Assembly: GCA_035647435.1 (NCBI GenBank) | Contig: DASRNM010000099.1 | Coordinates: forward strand, 1-5,812 | Direction of reading: 5' to 3' | Source of the DNA: JAAZFZ01 sp035647435 | GTDB taxonomy: Bacteria > Bacillota > Clostridia > Oscillospirales > Acutalibacteraceae | DNA: 5,812 nt | In this document: positions 1 to 5,812 of the stretch, piece after piece | Position numbering within the stretch: the stretch's first letter is position 1 | Layout: every line of letters starts with the position of its first letter | The notes under the pieces: generated by a model | Databases searched by the model: none | Told to the model about the DNA's origin: nothing | What the model saw: only the letters and a program-made list of their open reading frames with translations | Position numbers and translations under genes: made by a program

Positions 1-69
1 AGAATTCATAGTGCTATTAATTATATGACCCCACAGCAAAAAGAAGATGAAGCATTAAAAGTAGCATAA
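1..69 (+). pseudogene. End of an open frame cut by TAA, probably the upstream part of the transporter gene
   Basis: Frame 1 is open from the window edge for 22 codons and ends at the TAA at 67-69. The peptide ends in a hydrophilic, charged stretch (TPQQKEDEALKVA). It is in the same frame as the transporter segment that follows, and that frame stays open after the stop through to 771. YfcC-type transporters usually have a charged cytoplasmic loop between their two membrane halves, so this could be that loop, with the TAA as a nonsense mutation. It could instead be the true C-terminus of an unrelated upstream gene. The other two forward frames hit stops within the first 30 bases, so a frameshift inside the visible part does not offer a better reading. 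The assignment to the transporter is inference; the in-frame stop is seen directly. Confidence 0.4.
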
Positions 70-129
70 ACTATTTCAACTATTTGTGTCCAAAGTATTG
101 ACATAGGTCCAGGTTGTGTAGCGGGGGTT

Positions 130-771
130 TTGGTTTGCGCCTTATTGAGTTTTGGGCTTCAAATGATAGATTCGATACCCGATGATATAAAAACCTATAT
201 TGGATACCTTCCAATGGTCGGCATGGCTGTCCTTTTCACTGTTGGAGGTCTGAGAGCGGGGAGCATTGCAGGCATAAAGGGCAAAAAGCTTTTCGGTGGA
301 TTTTTTGAGGGTGTAAAAGCAATTGCGCCCGTTGTTCCAATGATTGTGTTTGTTATGAGCATCACCTACATATTGCAACAGGGTAAAATTATTGATACCT
401 TATTGAATTATGTTTACGAAAACCTTAAAGGATTTACGCCGACAGGTGCGCTTTTACTGTTTTTCTTGTTTATAATTGTTCTCGAATTTTTTATCGGTAG
501 TGGTACTGCAAAGGCTTTTCTGATTATGCCATTGGTGCTTCCGCTTTCGGATATGTTAATGGTAACGAGGCAGTCTGTTGCGCTTGCATTCTCTTTAGGC
601 GACGGGATTTGCAATATTCTTTACCCGACAAGCGGAGTAATGCTCATAGCAATTGGTTTGGTCAGCGTTTCCTACGGGAAATTTATGCGCTTTATGTGGA
701 AGCTTTTTGCAATGCAATTCGCTTTTTCTATTCTGATCCTAATCGGTGCTGCTGCATTGGGTTATAAATAA
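130..771 (+). CDS. C-terminal half of a YfcC/DcuC-superfamily membrane transporter, probably a remnant
   Basis: The 213-residue product (from TTG at 130) resembles the C-terminal half of YfcC-family carriers of the DcuC/AbgT ion-transporter superfamily, which move carboxylates, amino acids or peptides across the cytoplasmic membrane. The substrate cannot be told from the sequence. Hydrophobic spans lie near residues 1-12, 23-44, 65-83, 106-123, 129-143, 168-183 and 192-212. Two family-like re-entrant motifs are present: GSGTAKAFLIMP (123-134) and GDGICNILYPTSG (157-169), the latter preceded by TRQ (146-148). Whole YfcC proteins are roughly 450-510 residues, so more than half is absent. No convincing ribosome binding site precedes TTG 130 (only a G-rich GCGGGGG at 121-127) or the next candidate, ATG 163. 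Both starts fall inside a hydrophobic segment, which argues against a genuine N-terminus. The frame is open back to the TAA at 67-69. I read this as the 3' part of a gene broken by that stop. A short expressed protein is possible but less likely. There is no good terminator after it. Confidence 0.6.
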   Translation: MVCALLSFGLQMIDSIPDDIKTYIGYLPMVGMAVLFTVGGLRAGSIAGIKGKKLFGGFFEGVKAIAPVVPMIVFVMSITYILQQGKIIDTLLNYVYENLKGFTPTGALLLFFLFIIVLEFFIGSGTAKAFLIMPLVLPLSDMLMVTRQSVALAFSLGDGICNILYPTSGVMLIAIGLVSVSYGKFMRFMWKLFAMQFAFSILILIGAAALGYK

Positions 772-849
772 TTTTTATGTCGTTATATGGATAAAAATGA
801 GAAAATCATAGAAAAAGTCGCAATTAAACGCATTTTAGCTTAAAAGATA

Positions 850-878
850 TTTACTTTGCAAGCATTTAGTGTTATCAT
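850..878 (+). promoter_or_regulatory. Probable sigma-A promoter of the PFOR gene
   Basis: The -35 is TTTACT at 850-855 (4/6 to TTGACA). A 17-bp spacer leads to the -10 TATCAT at 873-878 (5/6 to TATAAT). The -10 is preceded by TG one base away (870-871), giving an extended -10 that can compensate for the weak -35. Transcription would start near 885, leaving about 40 bases of leader before the ATG at 926. This is the best promoter-like site in the 154-bp gap between the transporter fragment and PFOR. It is a pattern match only. Confidence 0.5.
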
Positions 879-911
879 ATTCTGTGTTTGTTAACTGATT
901 GTTACTAATAT

Positions 912-918
912 AAGGAGG
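912..918 (+). promoter_or_regulatory. Ribosome binding site of the PFOR gene
   Basis: AAGGAGG, a full match to the anti-Shine-Dalgarno consensus, lies 7 bases before the ATG at 926. It fixes the start codon and predicts strong translation, as expected for a highly expressed central enzyme. Confidence 0.9.
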
Positions 919-925
919 AACCCAA

Positions 926-3900
926 ATGGCAAGGAAAACTAAAACGATGAAAGGCAACAGTGCTGCTGCATATGTTTCTTATGCATTCACGGAAGTTGCC
1001 TCAATTTACCCCATTACGCCATCATCAGACATGGCAGAAGAAACCGATCAAATGTCCGCCGATGGCGTTAAAAACATTTTTGGTCAAACCGTCAAGGTTG
1101 CAGAGATGCAGTCTGAGGGAGGAGCGGCAGGTGCCGTCCACGGCTCACTCGCGGCAGGCGCATTGACCACCACATATACAGCCTCGCAAGGGCTGTTGCT
1201 TATGATCCCCAACATGTATAAAATAGCAGGCGAATTGCTACCGAGCGTTATAAATGTCGCAGCTCGTTCACTAGCAACTCATGCGCTGAATATATTCGGT
1301 GATCATTCTGATGTTTATGCATGTCGTCAGACAGGCTATGCAATGCTTTGCTCAAGCAGTCCACAAGAGGTTATGGACCTCGGAGCAGTTGCTCATTTGT
1401 CAACAATAAAAAGCCGTATTCCATTTTTGCACTTCTTCGACGGTTTCCGCACATCACACGAAATTCAGAAGATTGAGTGCTGGGATTATAAAGAGCTTAA
1501 AGAAATGGTTGATATGGACGCTGTCAAGGAGTTTCGCCGCCGTGCATTGAACCCAGAGCGTCCTGTTCTCAGAGGTTCGGCTCAAAACGGTGATATCTTC
1601 TTCCAGGCTCGTGAGGCTTGCAACAAATACTATGACAAAGTTGTCGACTACACAGTCGATTACATGAACATGGTCAATGAAAGAATCGGAACGGACTACA
1701 AGCCTTTCAATTACCACGGGGCTCCAGATGCCGAAAAGGTTATCGTTGCAATGGGTTCTGTTTGCGATACGATTGAAGAAACGGTTGATTACCTCAACTC
1801 AAAGGGCGAAAAACTCGGGCTTATCAAAGTTCGTCTTTACAGACCATTTTCAATAAAATATTTACTCGATGTTATGCCTGAAACAGTTAAGAAGATTTCT
1901 GTTCTTGATAGAACAAAAGAACCCGGTTCACTTGGAGAACCCCTTTACCTTGACGTTTTAACAGCACTTCGCTCAAGCAAATTTGAGAGTGTGCCTGTTT
2001 ACGGTGGCCGTTATGGCTTAGGTTCAAAGGATACAAACCCCTCAAGCATAATTTCTGTATTCCGCAACATGGACGCTAAAAACCCGAAAAATGGTTTCAC
2101 AGTTGCGATTGAGGATGATGTCACAAACCTTTCCTTGCCGATTACAGAAAACCCGGACACAACTCCCGAGGGCACTCGTTCGTGTAAATTCTGGGGTCTT
2201 GGCGCTGACGGAACAGTTGGTGCGAACCAAAACTCCATTAAGATTATCGGCGACAATACCGACATGTACGCTCAGGGTTATTTTGCTTATGACTCGAAAA
2301 AATCAGGTGGTATAACAATTTCTCACCTGCGTTTCGGCCACAAGCCAATCAAATCAACCTACTATATAAACAAGGCCGACTTTGTTGCTTGTCATAACCC
2401 TTCATATGTGGACAAGTATGACATGGTACAGGACTTGAAAAAGGGCGGCACATTCTTGCTCAACTGTCAGTGGTCCCCCGAGGAGCTTGATGAAAAGCTT
2501 CCTGGAAAAATGAAAAGCTATATCGCACAAAACGATATCAAATTATACACAATCAACGCTATCGACATCGCAAAAGAAATCGGTCTTGGCGGTCGTGTAA
2601 ATACTATTCTTCAGGCAGCATTCTTTAACCTTACAGCCATTATCCCTGCAGAAAAGGTTATCGCTCTTATGAAGGACGCAGCAACACGCTCATTCTCTGG
2701 GAAGGGCGAAAAGATTGTCTCTATGAACCATGAGGCTATTGAAAGCGGATTTAAGAGTGCTGTGAAAATCGATGTTCCTGCTGAATGGGCAAACGCAAAG
2801 GACGAGATAATCGAAACAGAGATTATAACCGACCGTGAAGAAATGAAGAGCTTTGTGAAGAACATTCTTCACCCTATCAATGCTCAAAAGGGAGATTCAC
2901 TTCCCGTTTCTATATTTGAAGATGCCGCTGACGGAACATTCCCACAGGGTTCAGCTGCTTTTGAAAAGAGAGGCATTGCAGTTGATGTTCCTAAATGGGT
3001 ACCTGAAAACTGCATTCAGTGCAATTTCTGCGCATATGTATGTCCACATGCTGTCATTCGCCCAATTGCGATGACACAGGAGGAGGAAGACAATGCACCT
3101 GAAGGCACGAAGTTAAAGCCAATGACAGGTATTCCCGGCATGAAGTTCGGCATAACTGTTTCTGCTATGGATTGCACGGGCTGCGGTTCTTGTGCAAATG
3201 TATGCCCTGGAATGAGGGGCAACAAGGCTCTTGTTATGAAGCCTCTTGCATCTCAGCTTGGCGAGCAAGTTAGCTTTAACTATGCTCACTCTTTGCCAGA
3301 AAAGCCTGAGGTTAACGAGAAATTTAAAGAAACATCTGTCAAGGGTAGCCAGTTCAAAACACCTTTGCTTGAGTACTCCGGTGCTTGTGCAGGTTGTGGC
3401 GAAACACCTTATGCAAAGCTTATAACTCAGCTGTTCGGTGACAGAATGTATATAGCAAACGCAACAGGCTGCTCCTCAATTTGGGGTGGCAGTGCACCGA
3501 GTACGCCTTACACAGTCAACAAAGAGGGCAGGGGCCCGGCATGGGCAAACTCACTGTTTGAGGACAATGCAGAGTACGGATACGGAATGTACCTTGCAAA
3601 CAAGCAAATTCGTGAGCGCCTTGCATCAAGTGTTGTTGTACTTTCAGAAGGTTCTAATGACGATGTTGTACAAAAGGCAAAAGCTTGGATTGACACTTAT
3701 GAAAACGGCAACGAAAACTCTAAGGCCTCCAGTGACCTTGTTCAAGCAATTAAAGCCACAAGCTTTGATGACAACGATTGCAAGGCTGCAGCTAAAGTGA
3801 TTCTCGAAGATGTCGACTTCCTCGCAAAGAAATCCTATTGGGTATTCGGCGGTGACGGTTGGGCATATGATATAGGCTTTGGTGGACTTGACCATGTTCT

Positions 3901-4486
3901 TGCACAAAATGAGGACATCAATGTTTTCGTGTTTGATACAGAGGTTTACTCGAACACAGGTGGTCAGGCTTCAAAAGCAACACCTGCAGGTGCCATCGCT
4001 AAGTTTGCGGCGTCAGGCAAGGAAGTTAAGAAGAAAGACCTTGCACGAATGGCAATGTCATACGGCTATGTTTATGTCGCTCAGATTGCTATGGGTGCCG
4101 ATTATAACCAGTGCATTAAGGCAATTGCCGAGGCGGAGAGCTACAACGGTCCTTCACTCATTATCGCATACGCTCCGTGTATCAACCATGGTATCAAGGG
4201 CGGAATGGGCATCAGCATGACACAGGAGAAAGAGGCTGTTATGGCAGGCTATTGGCACAACTTCCGCTTTGATCCGAGACTTGAAGAGCAGGGCAAGAAT
4301 CCATTTATGCTTGACAGCAAGGAGCCCTCAAAGAGTTATAGAGACCATATCATGAAAGAGGTTAGATATAGCTCGCTGTTGCGTGCCTTCCCCGATAGGG
4401 CGGAGGAGCTGTTTGGAAAGTCTGAAGATGATGCAACTGATAAGTATAAGCAACTTCTCAAGCTCAAGGATTTCTACGAGCAATAA
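926..4486 (+). CDS. nifJ: Pyruvate:ferredoxin (flavodoxin) oxidoreductase, single-chain PFOR
   Basis: This cytoplasmic enzyme oxidises pyruvate with CoA to acetyl-CoA and CO2 and passes two electrons to ferredoxin or flavodoxin; it uses thiamine diphosphate and three [4Fe-4S] clusters. The 1186 residues are normal for the homodimeric single-chain family. In order: TPP-pyrimidine domain (about 1-255) with YPITPSS at 28-34; transketolase-C-like domain (about 260-415); gamma domain (about 420-615); EKR linker (EKR at 680-682); two-cluster ferredoxin domain with CxxCxxCxxxCP at C696/699/702/706 and C750/753/756/760; TPP-pyrophosphate domain (about 810-1120). The proximal cluster has C821, C824, C849 and C1085. 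Residues equivalent to those known in the Desulfovibrio africanus enzyme are present: T31 and R114 (pyruvate), E64 and E826 (TPP), and D977 (GDGWAYDIG), T1005 and N1010 (Mg-TPP). The product is shorter than the 1232-residue Desulfovibrio enzyme, consistent with lacking its C-terminal extension. No frameshift or missing ligand is seen. The start is fixed by AAGGAGG at 912-918. Its own promoter (850-878) and terminator (4496-4526) suggest a monocistronic unit. A paralogue for another 2-oxoacid is unlikely given the conserved pyruvate-site residues. Confidence 0.97.
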   Translation: MARKTKTMKGNSAAAYVSYAFTEVASIYPITPSSDMAEETDQMSADGVKNIFGQTVKVAEMQSEGGAAGAVHGSLAAGALTTTYTASQGLLLMIPNMYKIAGELLPSVINVAARSLATHALNIFGDHSDVYACRQTGYAMLCSSSPQEVMDLGAVAHLSTIKSRIPFLHFFDGFRTSHEIQKIECWDYKELKEMVDMDAVKEFRRRALNPERPVLRGSAQNGDIFFQAREACNKYYDKVVDYTVDYMNMVNERIGTDYKPFNYHGAPDAEKVIVAMGSVCDTIEETVDYLNSKGEKLGLIKVRLYRPFSIKYLLDVMPETVKKISVLDRTKEPGSLGEPLYLDVLTALRSSKFESVPVYGGRYGLGSKDTNPSSIISVFRNMDAKNPKNGFTVAIEDDVTNLSLPITENPDTTPEGTRSCKFWGLGADGTVGANQNSIKIIGDNTDMYAQGYFAYDSKKSGGITISHLRFGHKPIKSTYYINKADFVACHNPSYVDKYDMVQDLKKGGTFLLNCQWSPEELDEKLPGKMKSYIAQNDIKLYTINAIDIAKEIGLGGRVNTILQAAFFNLTAIIPAEKVIALMKDAATRSFSGKGEKIVSMNHEAIESGFKSAVKIDVPAEWANAKDEIIETEIITDREEMKSFVKNILHPINAQKGDSLPVSIFEDAADGTFPQGSAAFEKRGIAVDVPKWVPENCIQCNFCAYVCPHAVIRPIAMTQEEEDNAPEGTKLKPMTGIPGMKFGITVSAMDCTGCGSCANVCPGMRGNKALVMKPLASQLGEQVSFNYAHSLPEKPEVNEKFKETSVKGSQFKTPLLEYSGACAGCGETPYAKLITQLFGDRMYIANATGCSSIWGGSAPSTPYTVNKEGRGPAWANSLFEDNAEYGYGMYLANKQIRERLASSVVVLSEGSNDDVVQKAKAWIDTYENGNENSKASSDLVQAIKATSFDDNDCKAAAKVILEDVDFLAKKSYWVFGGDGWAYDIGFGGLDHVLAQNEDINVFVFDTEVYSNTGGQASKATPAGAIAKFAASGKEVKKKDLARMAMSYGYVYVAQIAMGADYNQCIKAIAEAESYNGPSLIIAYAPCINHGIKGGMGISMTQEKEAVMAGYWHNFRFDPRLEEQGKNPFMLDSKEPSKSYRDHIMKEVRYSSLLRAFPDRAEELFGKSEDDATDKYKQLLKLKDFYEQ

Positions 4487-4495
4487 ACCTTTATT

Positions 4496-4526
4496 ACCCC
4501 TGCGGCCTTGCGCCGCAGGGGTTTTT
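4496..4526 (+). terminator. Strong Rho-independent terminator after PFOR
   Basis: A perfect 11-bp stem (4496-4506 with 4512-4522, core CCCCTGCGGC) closes a 5-base loop (CTTGC) and runs into a T-tract at 4522-4526. It starts 9 bases after the PFOR stop. The GC-rich stem and T-run make this a textbook intrinsic terminator. It separates PFOR from the lactate dehydrogenase gene on the same strand, whose start is 44 bases further on. Confidence 0.95.
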
Positions 4527-4556
4527 GTATAAAGCATAAATTAGTGTTTAAAATAA

Positions 4557-4566
4557 GAGCGGTGAT
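4557..4566 (+). promoter_or_regulatory. Ribosome binding site of ldhA
   Basis: GAGCGGTGAT resembles the extended anti-Shine-Dalgarno target (GGAGGTGAT) with one interruption, and ends 4 bases before the ATG at 4571. It supports ATG 4571 rather than earlier in-frame starts. The GTG at 4562 lies inside the site itself, and TTG 4508 lies in the loop of the upstream terminator. Confidence 0.6.
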
Positions 4567-4570
4567 AAAA

Positions 4571-5569
4571 ATGAAAAGAATATGTCTATTTGATGCAAAA
4601 CCCTATGATAAAATTTATTTCGAGCAGTGCAAAGACAGGTTCAATTTTGAATTTGAATACTTTGAAACAAAACTTAACTCTCGTACAGCAATACTCACAA
4701 GGGATTATGATGCGCCGGTTGCATTTGTCAACGATGAGATAGATGCAGACACAATCAACTCCCTTTACGACAACGGTATCAGAATTCTTGCCATGCGTTG
4801 TGCAGGCTACAACAATGTTGACGTTTTAGCTGCTATGGGCAAGATTAAGCTTGTGAGGGTTCCGAATTATTCTCCCTATGCGGTTGCTGAGCATACAATG
4901 GCAATACTTTTGACTTTGGTTAGAAAAACGAACAAGGCTTATATCAGAACAAGGGATTATAATTTTAGCCTCAACGGCCTTATGGGCTTTGATTTGCATG
5001 GGAAAACGGTCGGCATTGTCGGCACCGGGCAAATTGGCAATGTTTTCATTGATATATGCAAAGGGTTCGGGTTGAATGTGTGTGCATATGATCTCTACCC
5101 GTCAAGAGATGATGTTGAATATGTTTCCTTTGAAGAGCTTTGCAGAAGGTCGGATATCATTTCACTACACTGCCCATTAACAAAAGAAACCCGACACATG
5201 ATAAACATGGATACAATAAGGATAATGAAAGACGGAGTTTATATTGTCAACACCTCCAGAGGCGCACTAATTGACAGCGTGGATTTGCTTAGTGCGATCA
5301 AAGCTGAGAAAATCGGCGGTGCCGCACTCGATGTATATGAGGAGGAAAGCGAGCTTTTTTATGAGGACAACTCGAACACAATAATTCAAGACGATATTTT
5401 GTCAAGGCTTATAACAATGCCCAATGTTCTTGTCACCTCACATCAGGCATTTTTGACAAAAGAGGCACTCAATGCGATTGCAATTACAACCTGCGAGAAC
5501 CTTGAAGAGTTTTTCAACGGGAGACCGCTGACAAACGAAATCCTTCTTCCAAAAAAAAGTTTTGACTAA
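4571..5569 (+). CDS. ldhA: Fermentative NAD-dependent D-lactate dehydrogenase (D-2-hydroxyacid dehydrogenase family)
   Basis: This cytoplasmic enzyme reduces pyruvate to D-lactate with NADH, regenerating NAD+ for glycolysis. The 332 residues match the usual 330 or so of LdhA-type enzymes, and similarity to Escherichia coli LdhA as I recall it runs along the whole chain (for example RCAGYNNVD at 76-84, VAEHTM at 105-110, RTRDYNFSL at 126-134, HQAFLT at 291-296). The Rossmann motif GTGQIG is at 151-156, followed by D174 at the end of the second strand, which is typical for NAD rather than NADP. The catalytic set is R230 (in NTSRGALID), E259 and H291. Their spacing (29 and 32 residues) equals that of R235/E264/H296 in Lactobacillus D-LDH, and the substrate-side Y100 in VPNYSP is also kept. 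ATG 4571 was chosen for the ribosome binding site at 4557-4566 and the match of its N-terminus to the family. It follows PFOR by 84 bases with an intrinsic terminator between. No clear promoter is visible in that gap, so expression may depend on read-through or a weak promoter. A related 2-hydroxyacid substrate is possible but less likely. Confidence 0.93.
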   Translation: MKRICLFDAKPYDKIYFEQCKDRFNFEFEYFETKLNSRTAILTRDYDAPVAFVNDEIDADTINSLYDNGIRILAMRCAGYNNVDVLAAMGKIKLVRVPNYSPYAVAEHTMAILLTLVRKTNKAYIRTRDYNFSLNGLMGFDLHGKTVGIVGTGQIGNVFIDICKGFGLNVCAYDLYPSRDDVEYVSFEELCRRSDIISLHCPLTKETRHMINMDTIRIMKDGVYIVNTSRGALIDSVDLLSAIKAEKIGGAALDVYEEESELFYEDNSNTIIQDDILSRLITMPNVLVTSHQAFLTKEALNAIAITTCENLEEFFNGRPLTNEILLPKKSFD

Positions 5570-5607
5570 TAAAAAAGTGTAAAAGCCCAATTTGTAGTGT
5601 TTTTTTA

Positions 5608-5636
5608 TTGACAACAACGATATATTGTGATATTAT
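5608..5636 (+). promoter_or_regulatory. Promoter P1 upstream of the right-edge gene
   Basis: The -35 is a perfect TTGACA (5608-5613). A 17-bp spacer leads to the -10 TATTAT (5631-5636, 5/6), with an extended-promoter TG at 5628-5629. Transcription should start near 5643, giving a leader of about 140 bases before the candidate GTG at 5782. The -10 lies inside a 20-bp near-palindrome (5631-5650). Confidence 0.75.
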
Positions 5637-5650
5637 CAACGTAGATAATA
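5631..5650. promoter_or_regulatory. 20-bp near-palindrome over the P1 -10 and start, candidate operator
   Basis: TATTATC (5631-5637) and GATAATA (5644-5650) are exact inverted repeats around AACGTA (5638-5643). The central CG and the flanking A/T pair extend the symmetry, leaving one A/A mismatch pair, so 18 of 20 positions are symmetric. It covers the -10 element and the expected start site of P1, the usual place for a repressor. It does not match a Rex, PerR or CcpA site that I know. As RNA it would be only a weak AT stem, so a DNA-binding role is more likely. Confidence 0.45.
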
Positions 5651-5710
5651 AAATGAATATAATTAATTGTGCAAAGTCCACTTTTTTGGACAGTAATCGA
5701 CAAACTTACC

Positions 5711-5771
5711 GAACATTTGTCTTGACAATACTAAAAATGATGATATAATATATACAAAAGAACAAATGTTT
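5711..5771. promoter_or_regulatory. Inverted-repeat pair flanking P2, LexA-box-like operators
   Basis: AACATTTGT at 5712-5720 and ACAAATGTT at 5762-5770 are exact reverse complements, 41 bases apart. One lies just before the P2 -35 and the other just after the expected start. The right arm extends to GAACAAATGTTT (5760-5771), which fits the Gram-positive LexA/DinR box GAAC-N4-GTTY. The left arm, GAACATTTGTCT (5711-5722), matches that pattern except for C in place of the second T of GTT. The repeat is seen directly; LexA binding is inference, and another repressor with two half-sites could explain it. Confidence 0.45.
5722..5749 (+). promoter_or_regulatory. Promoter P2, near-perfect sigma-A consensus with extended -10
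   Basis: Both hexamers are perfect: TTGACA (5722-5727) and TATAAT (5744-5749), with a 16-bp spacer and an extended-promoter TG at 5741-5742. The expected start is near 5756, about 26 bases before the GTG at 5782. A promoter this strong usually either drives an abundant product or is held off by a repressor; the flanking inverted repeat favours the second. Confidence 0.85.
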
Positions 5772-5781
5772 TGGAGTTATA

Positions 5782-5812
5782 GTGAAGTTTTTACAGTTTG
5801 TTGACTTAAGGG
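5782..5812 (+). CDS. Start of an unrecognised gene, cut by the right edge
   Basis: A GTG at 5782 opens a frame that reads MKFLQFVDLR and stays open to the edge. It is preceded by TTGGAG at 5771-5776, a ribosome-binding-like site five bases upstream, and lies about 26 bases after the predicted P2 start. The other two forward frames here carry stops (TAG at 5780-5782; TGA at 5802-5804). Ten residues are too few to name a family. The placement behind two strong promoters and operator-like repeats says this is where a gene should begin. If the LexA-like box is real, the product may belong to the DNA-damage response. Confidence 0.4.
   Translation, partial: MKFLQFVDLR

Larger units (their letters stand above)
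5570..5781. other. AT-rich intergenic regulatory region with tandem promoters
   Basis: This stretch separates ldhA from the gene entering at the right edge. It holds no credible long reading frame. Its contents are a T-run at 5600-5606 without a GC-rich stem, promoter P1 (5608-5636) with a near-palindrome over its -10, a small 5-bp hairpin (5676-5680 with 5687-5691, GTCCA/TGGAC), promoter P2 (5722-5749), and an inverted repeat flanking P2. No strong intrinsic terminator for ldhA is visible, so ldhA transcripts might run into the next gene. Confidence 0.7.

Noticed and set aside
771..798. 8-bp inverted repeat ATTTTTAT/ATAAAAAT after the transporter stop, as a terminator
   Set aside because: The stem is made only of A/T pairs, the loop is 12 bases, and no T-run follows the 3' arm. 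It would be a very weak terminator.
888..905. Complete Rex operator in front of PFOR
   Set aside because: Only the left half TTGTTAA is present. The right half reads TTGTTAC instead of TTAACAA, so it is kept only as a low-interest repeat.
3644..3907. Antisense and out-of-frame open frames within PFOR, such as this one on the - strand
   Set aside because: They lie wholly inside a well-supported gene, resemble no family and have no independent start signals. They are shadows of the PFOR codon pattern.
4525..4554. Possible ldhA promoter, TTGTAT (4525-4530) and TAAAAT (4549-4554)
   Set aside because: The -35 is weak and overlaps the terminator T-tract, the spacer is 18 bp, and the start near 4561 would remove part of the ribosome binding site.
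4508..4570. Longer N-terminus for LdhA from TTG 4508 or GTG 4562
   Set aside because: TTG 4508 lies in the loop of the terminator hairpin and GTG 4562 lies within the ribosome binding site. The family N-terminus matches ATG 4571.
5571..5607. A-run and T-run after ldhA as an intrinsic terminator
   Set aside because: The A-run at 5571-5576 and T-run at 5600-5606 can pair, but the bases inside form only wobble pairs and there is no GC-rich stem.
5653..5748. 31-codon reading frame starting at ATG 5653
   Set aside because: It has no ribosome binding site, overlaps P2 and the left repeat arm, and its composition is what AT-rich intergenic DNA gives by chance.

Overview
The window reads as chromosomal DNA of a strictly fermentative, low-to-medium-GC Gram-positive anaerobe, most likely a member of the Clostridia. 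The evidence is a single-chain pyruvate:ferredoxin oxidoreductase of clostridial type with a consensus AAGGAGG ribosome binding site, an LdhA-type fermentative D-lactate dehydrogenase next to it, and AT-rich intergenic DNA with near-consensus sigma-A promoters. The taxon is inferred from these traits and was not matched to a database.

Layout, left to right. (1) 1-771: the C-terminal half of a YfcC/DcuC-superfamily membrane transporter. An in-frame TAA at 67-69 cuts it off from the 22 codons before it, so the gene is probably broken. (2) 772-925: a 154-bp intergenic region with a plausible extended -10 promoter (850-878) and the strong ribosome binding site for the next gene. (3) 926-4486: a full-length, apparently intact pyruvate:ferredoxin oxidoreductase (1186 aa) with all expected thiamine, pyruvate and [4Fe-4S] ligands. 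(4) 4496-4526: a strong intrinsic terminator. (5) 4571-5569: an intact D-lactate dehydrogenase (332 aa), same strand. (6) 5570-5812: 212 bp of AT-rich DNA with two strong tandem promoters, each carrying an operator-like symmetry element, leading to a probable GTG-started gene that runs off the right edge. All genes are on the + strand.

How the genes relate. The two complete genes act on the same metabolite. PFOR oxidises pyruvate to acetyl-CoA, CO2 and reduced ferredoxin (towards acetate, butyrate, ethanol or H2). LdhA reduces pyruvate to D-lactate and regenerates NAD+. The pair forms a pyruvate branch-point locus, but the terminator between them and the lack of a clear ldhA promoter suggest ldhA is expressed at a lower or separately controlled level.

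The enzymes themselves are ordinary. The least explained part is the right-hand intergenic region. Its first promoter has a 20-bp near-palindrome over the -10 and start site. Its second, near-perfect promoter is flanked by an inverted repeat whose right arm matches the Gram-positive LexA (SOS) box, so the truncated downstream gene may be damage-inducible. I found no CRISPR array, tRNA, rRNA, insertion sequence or new multigene system.
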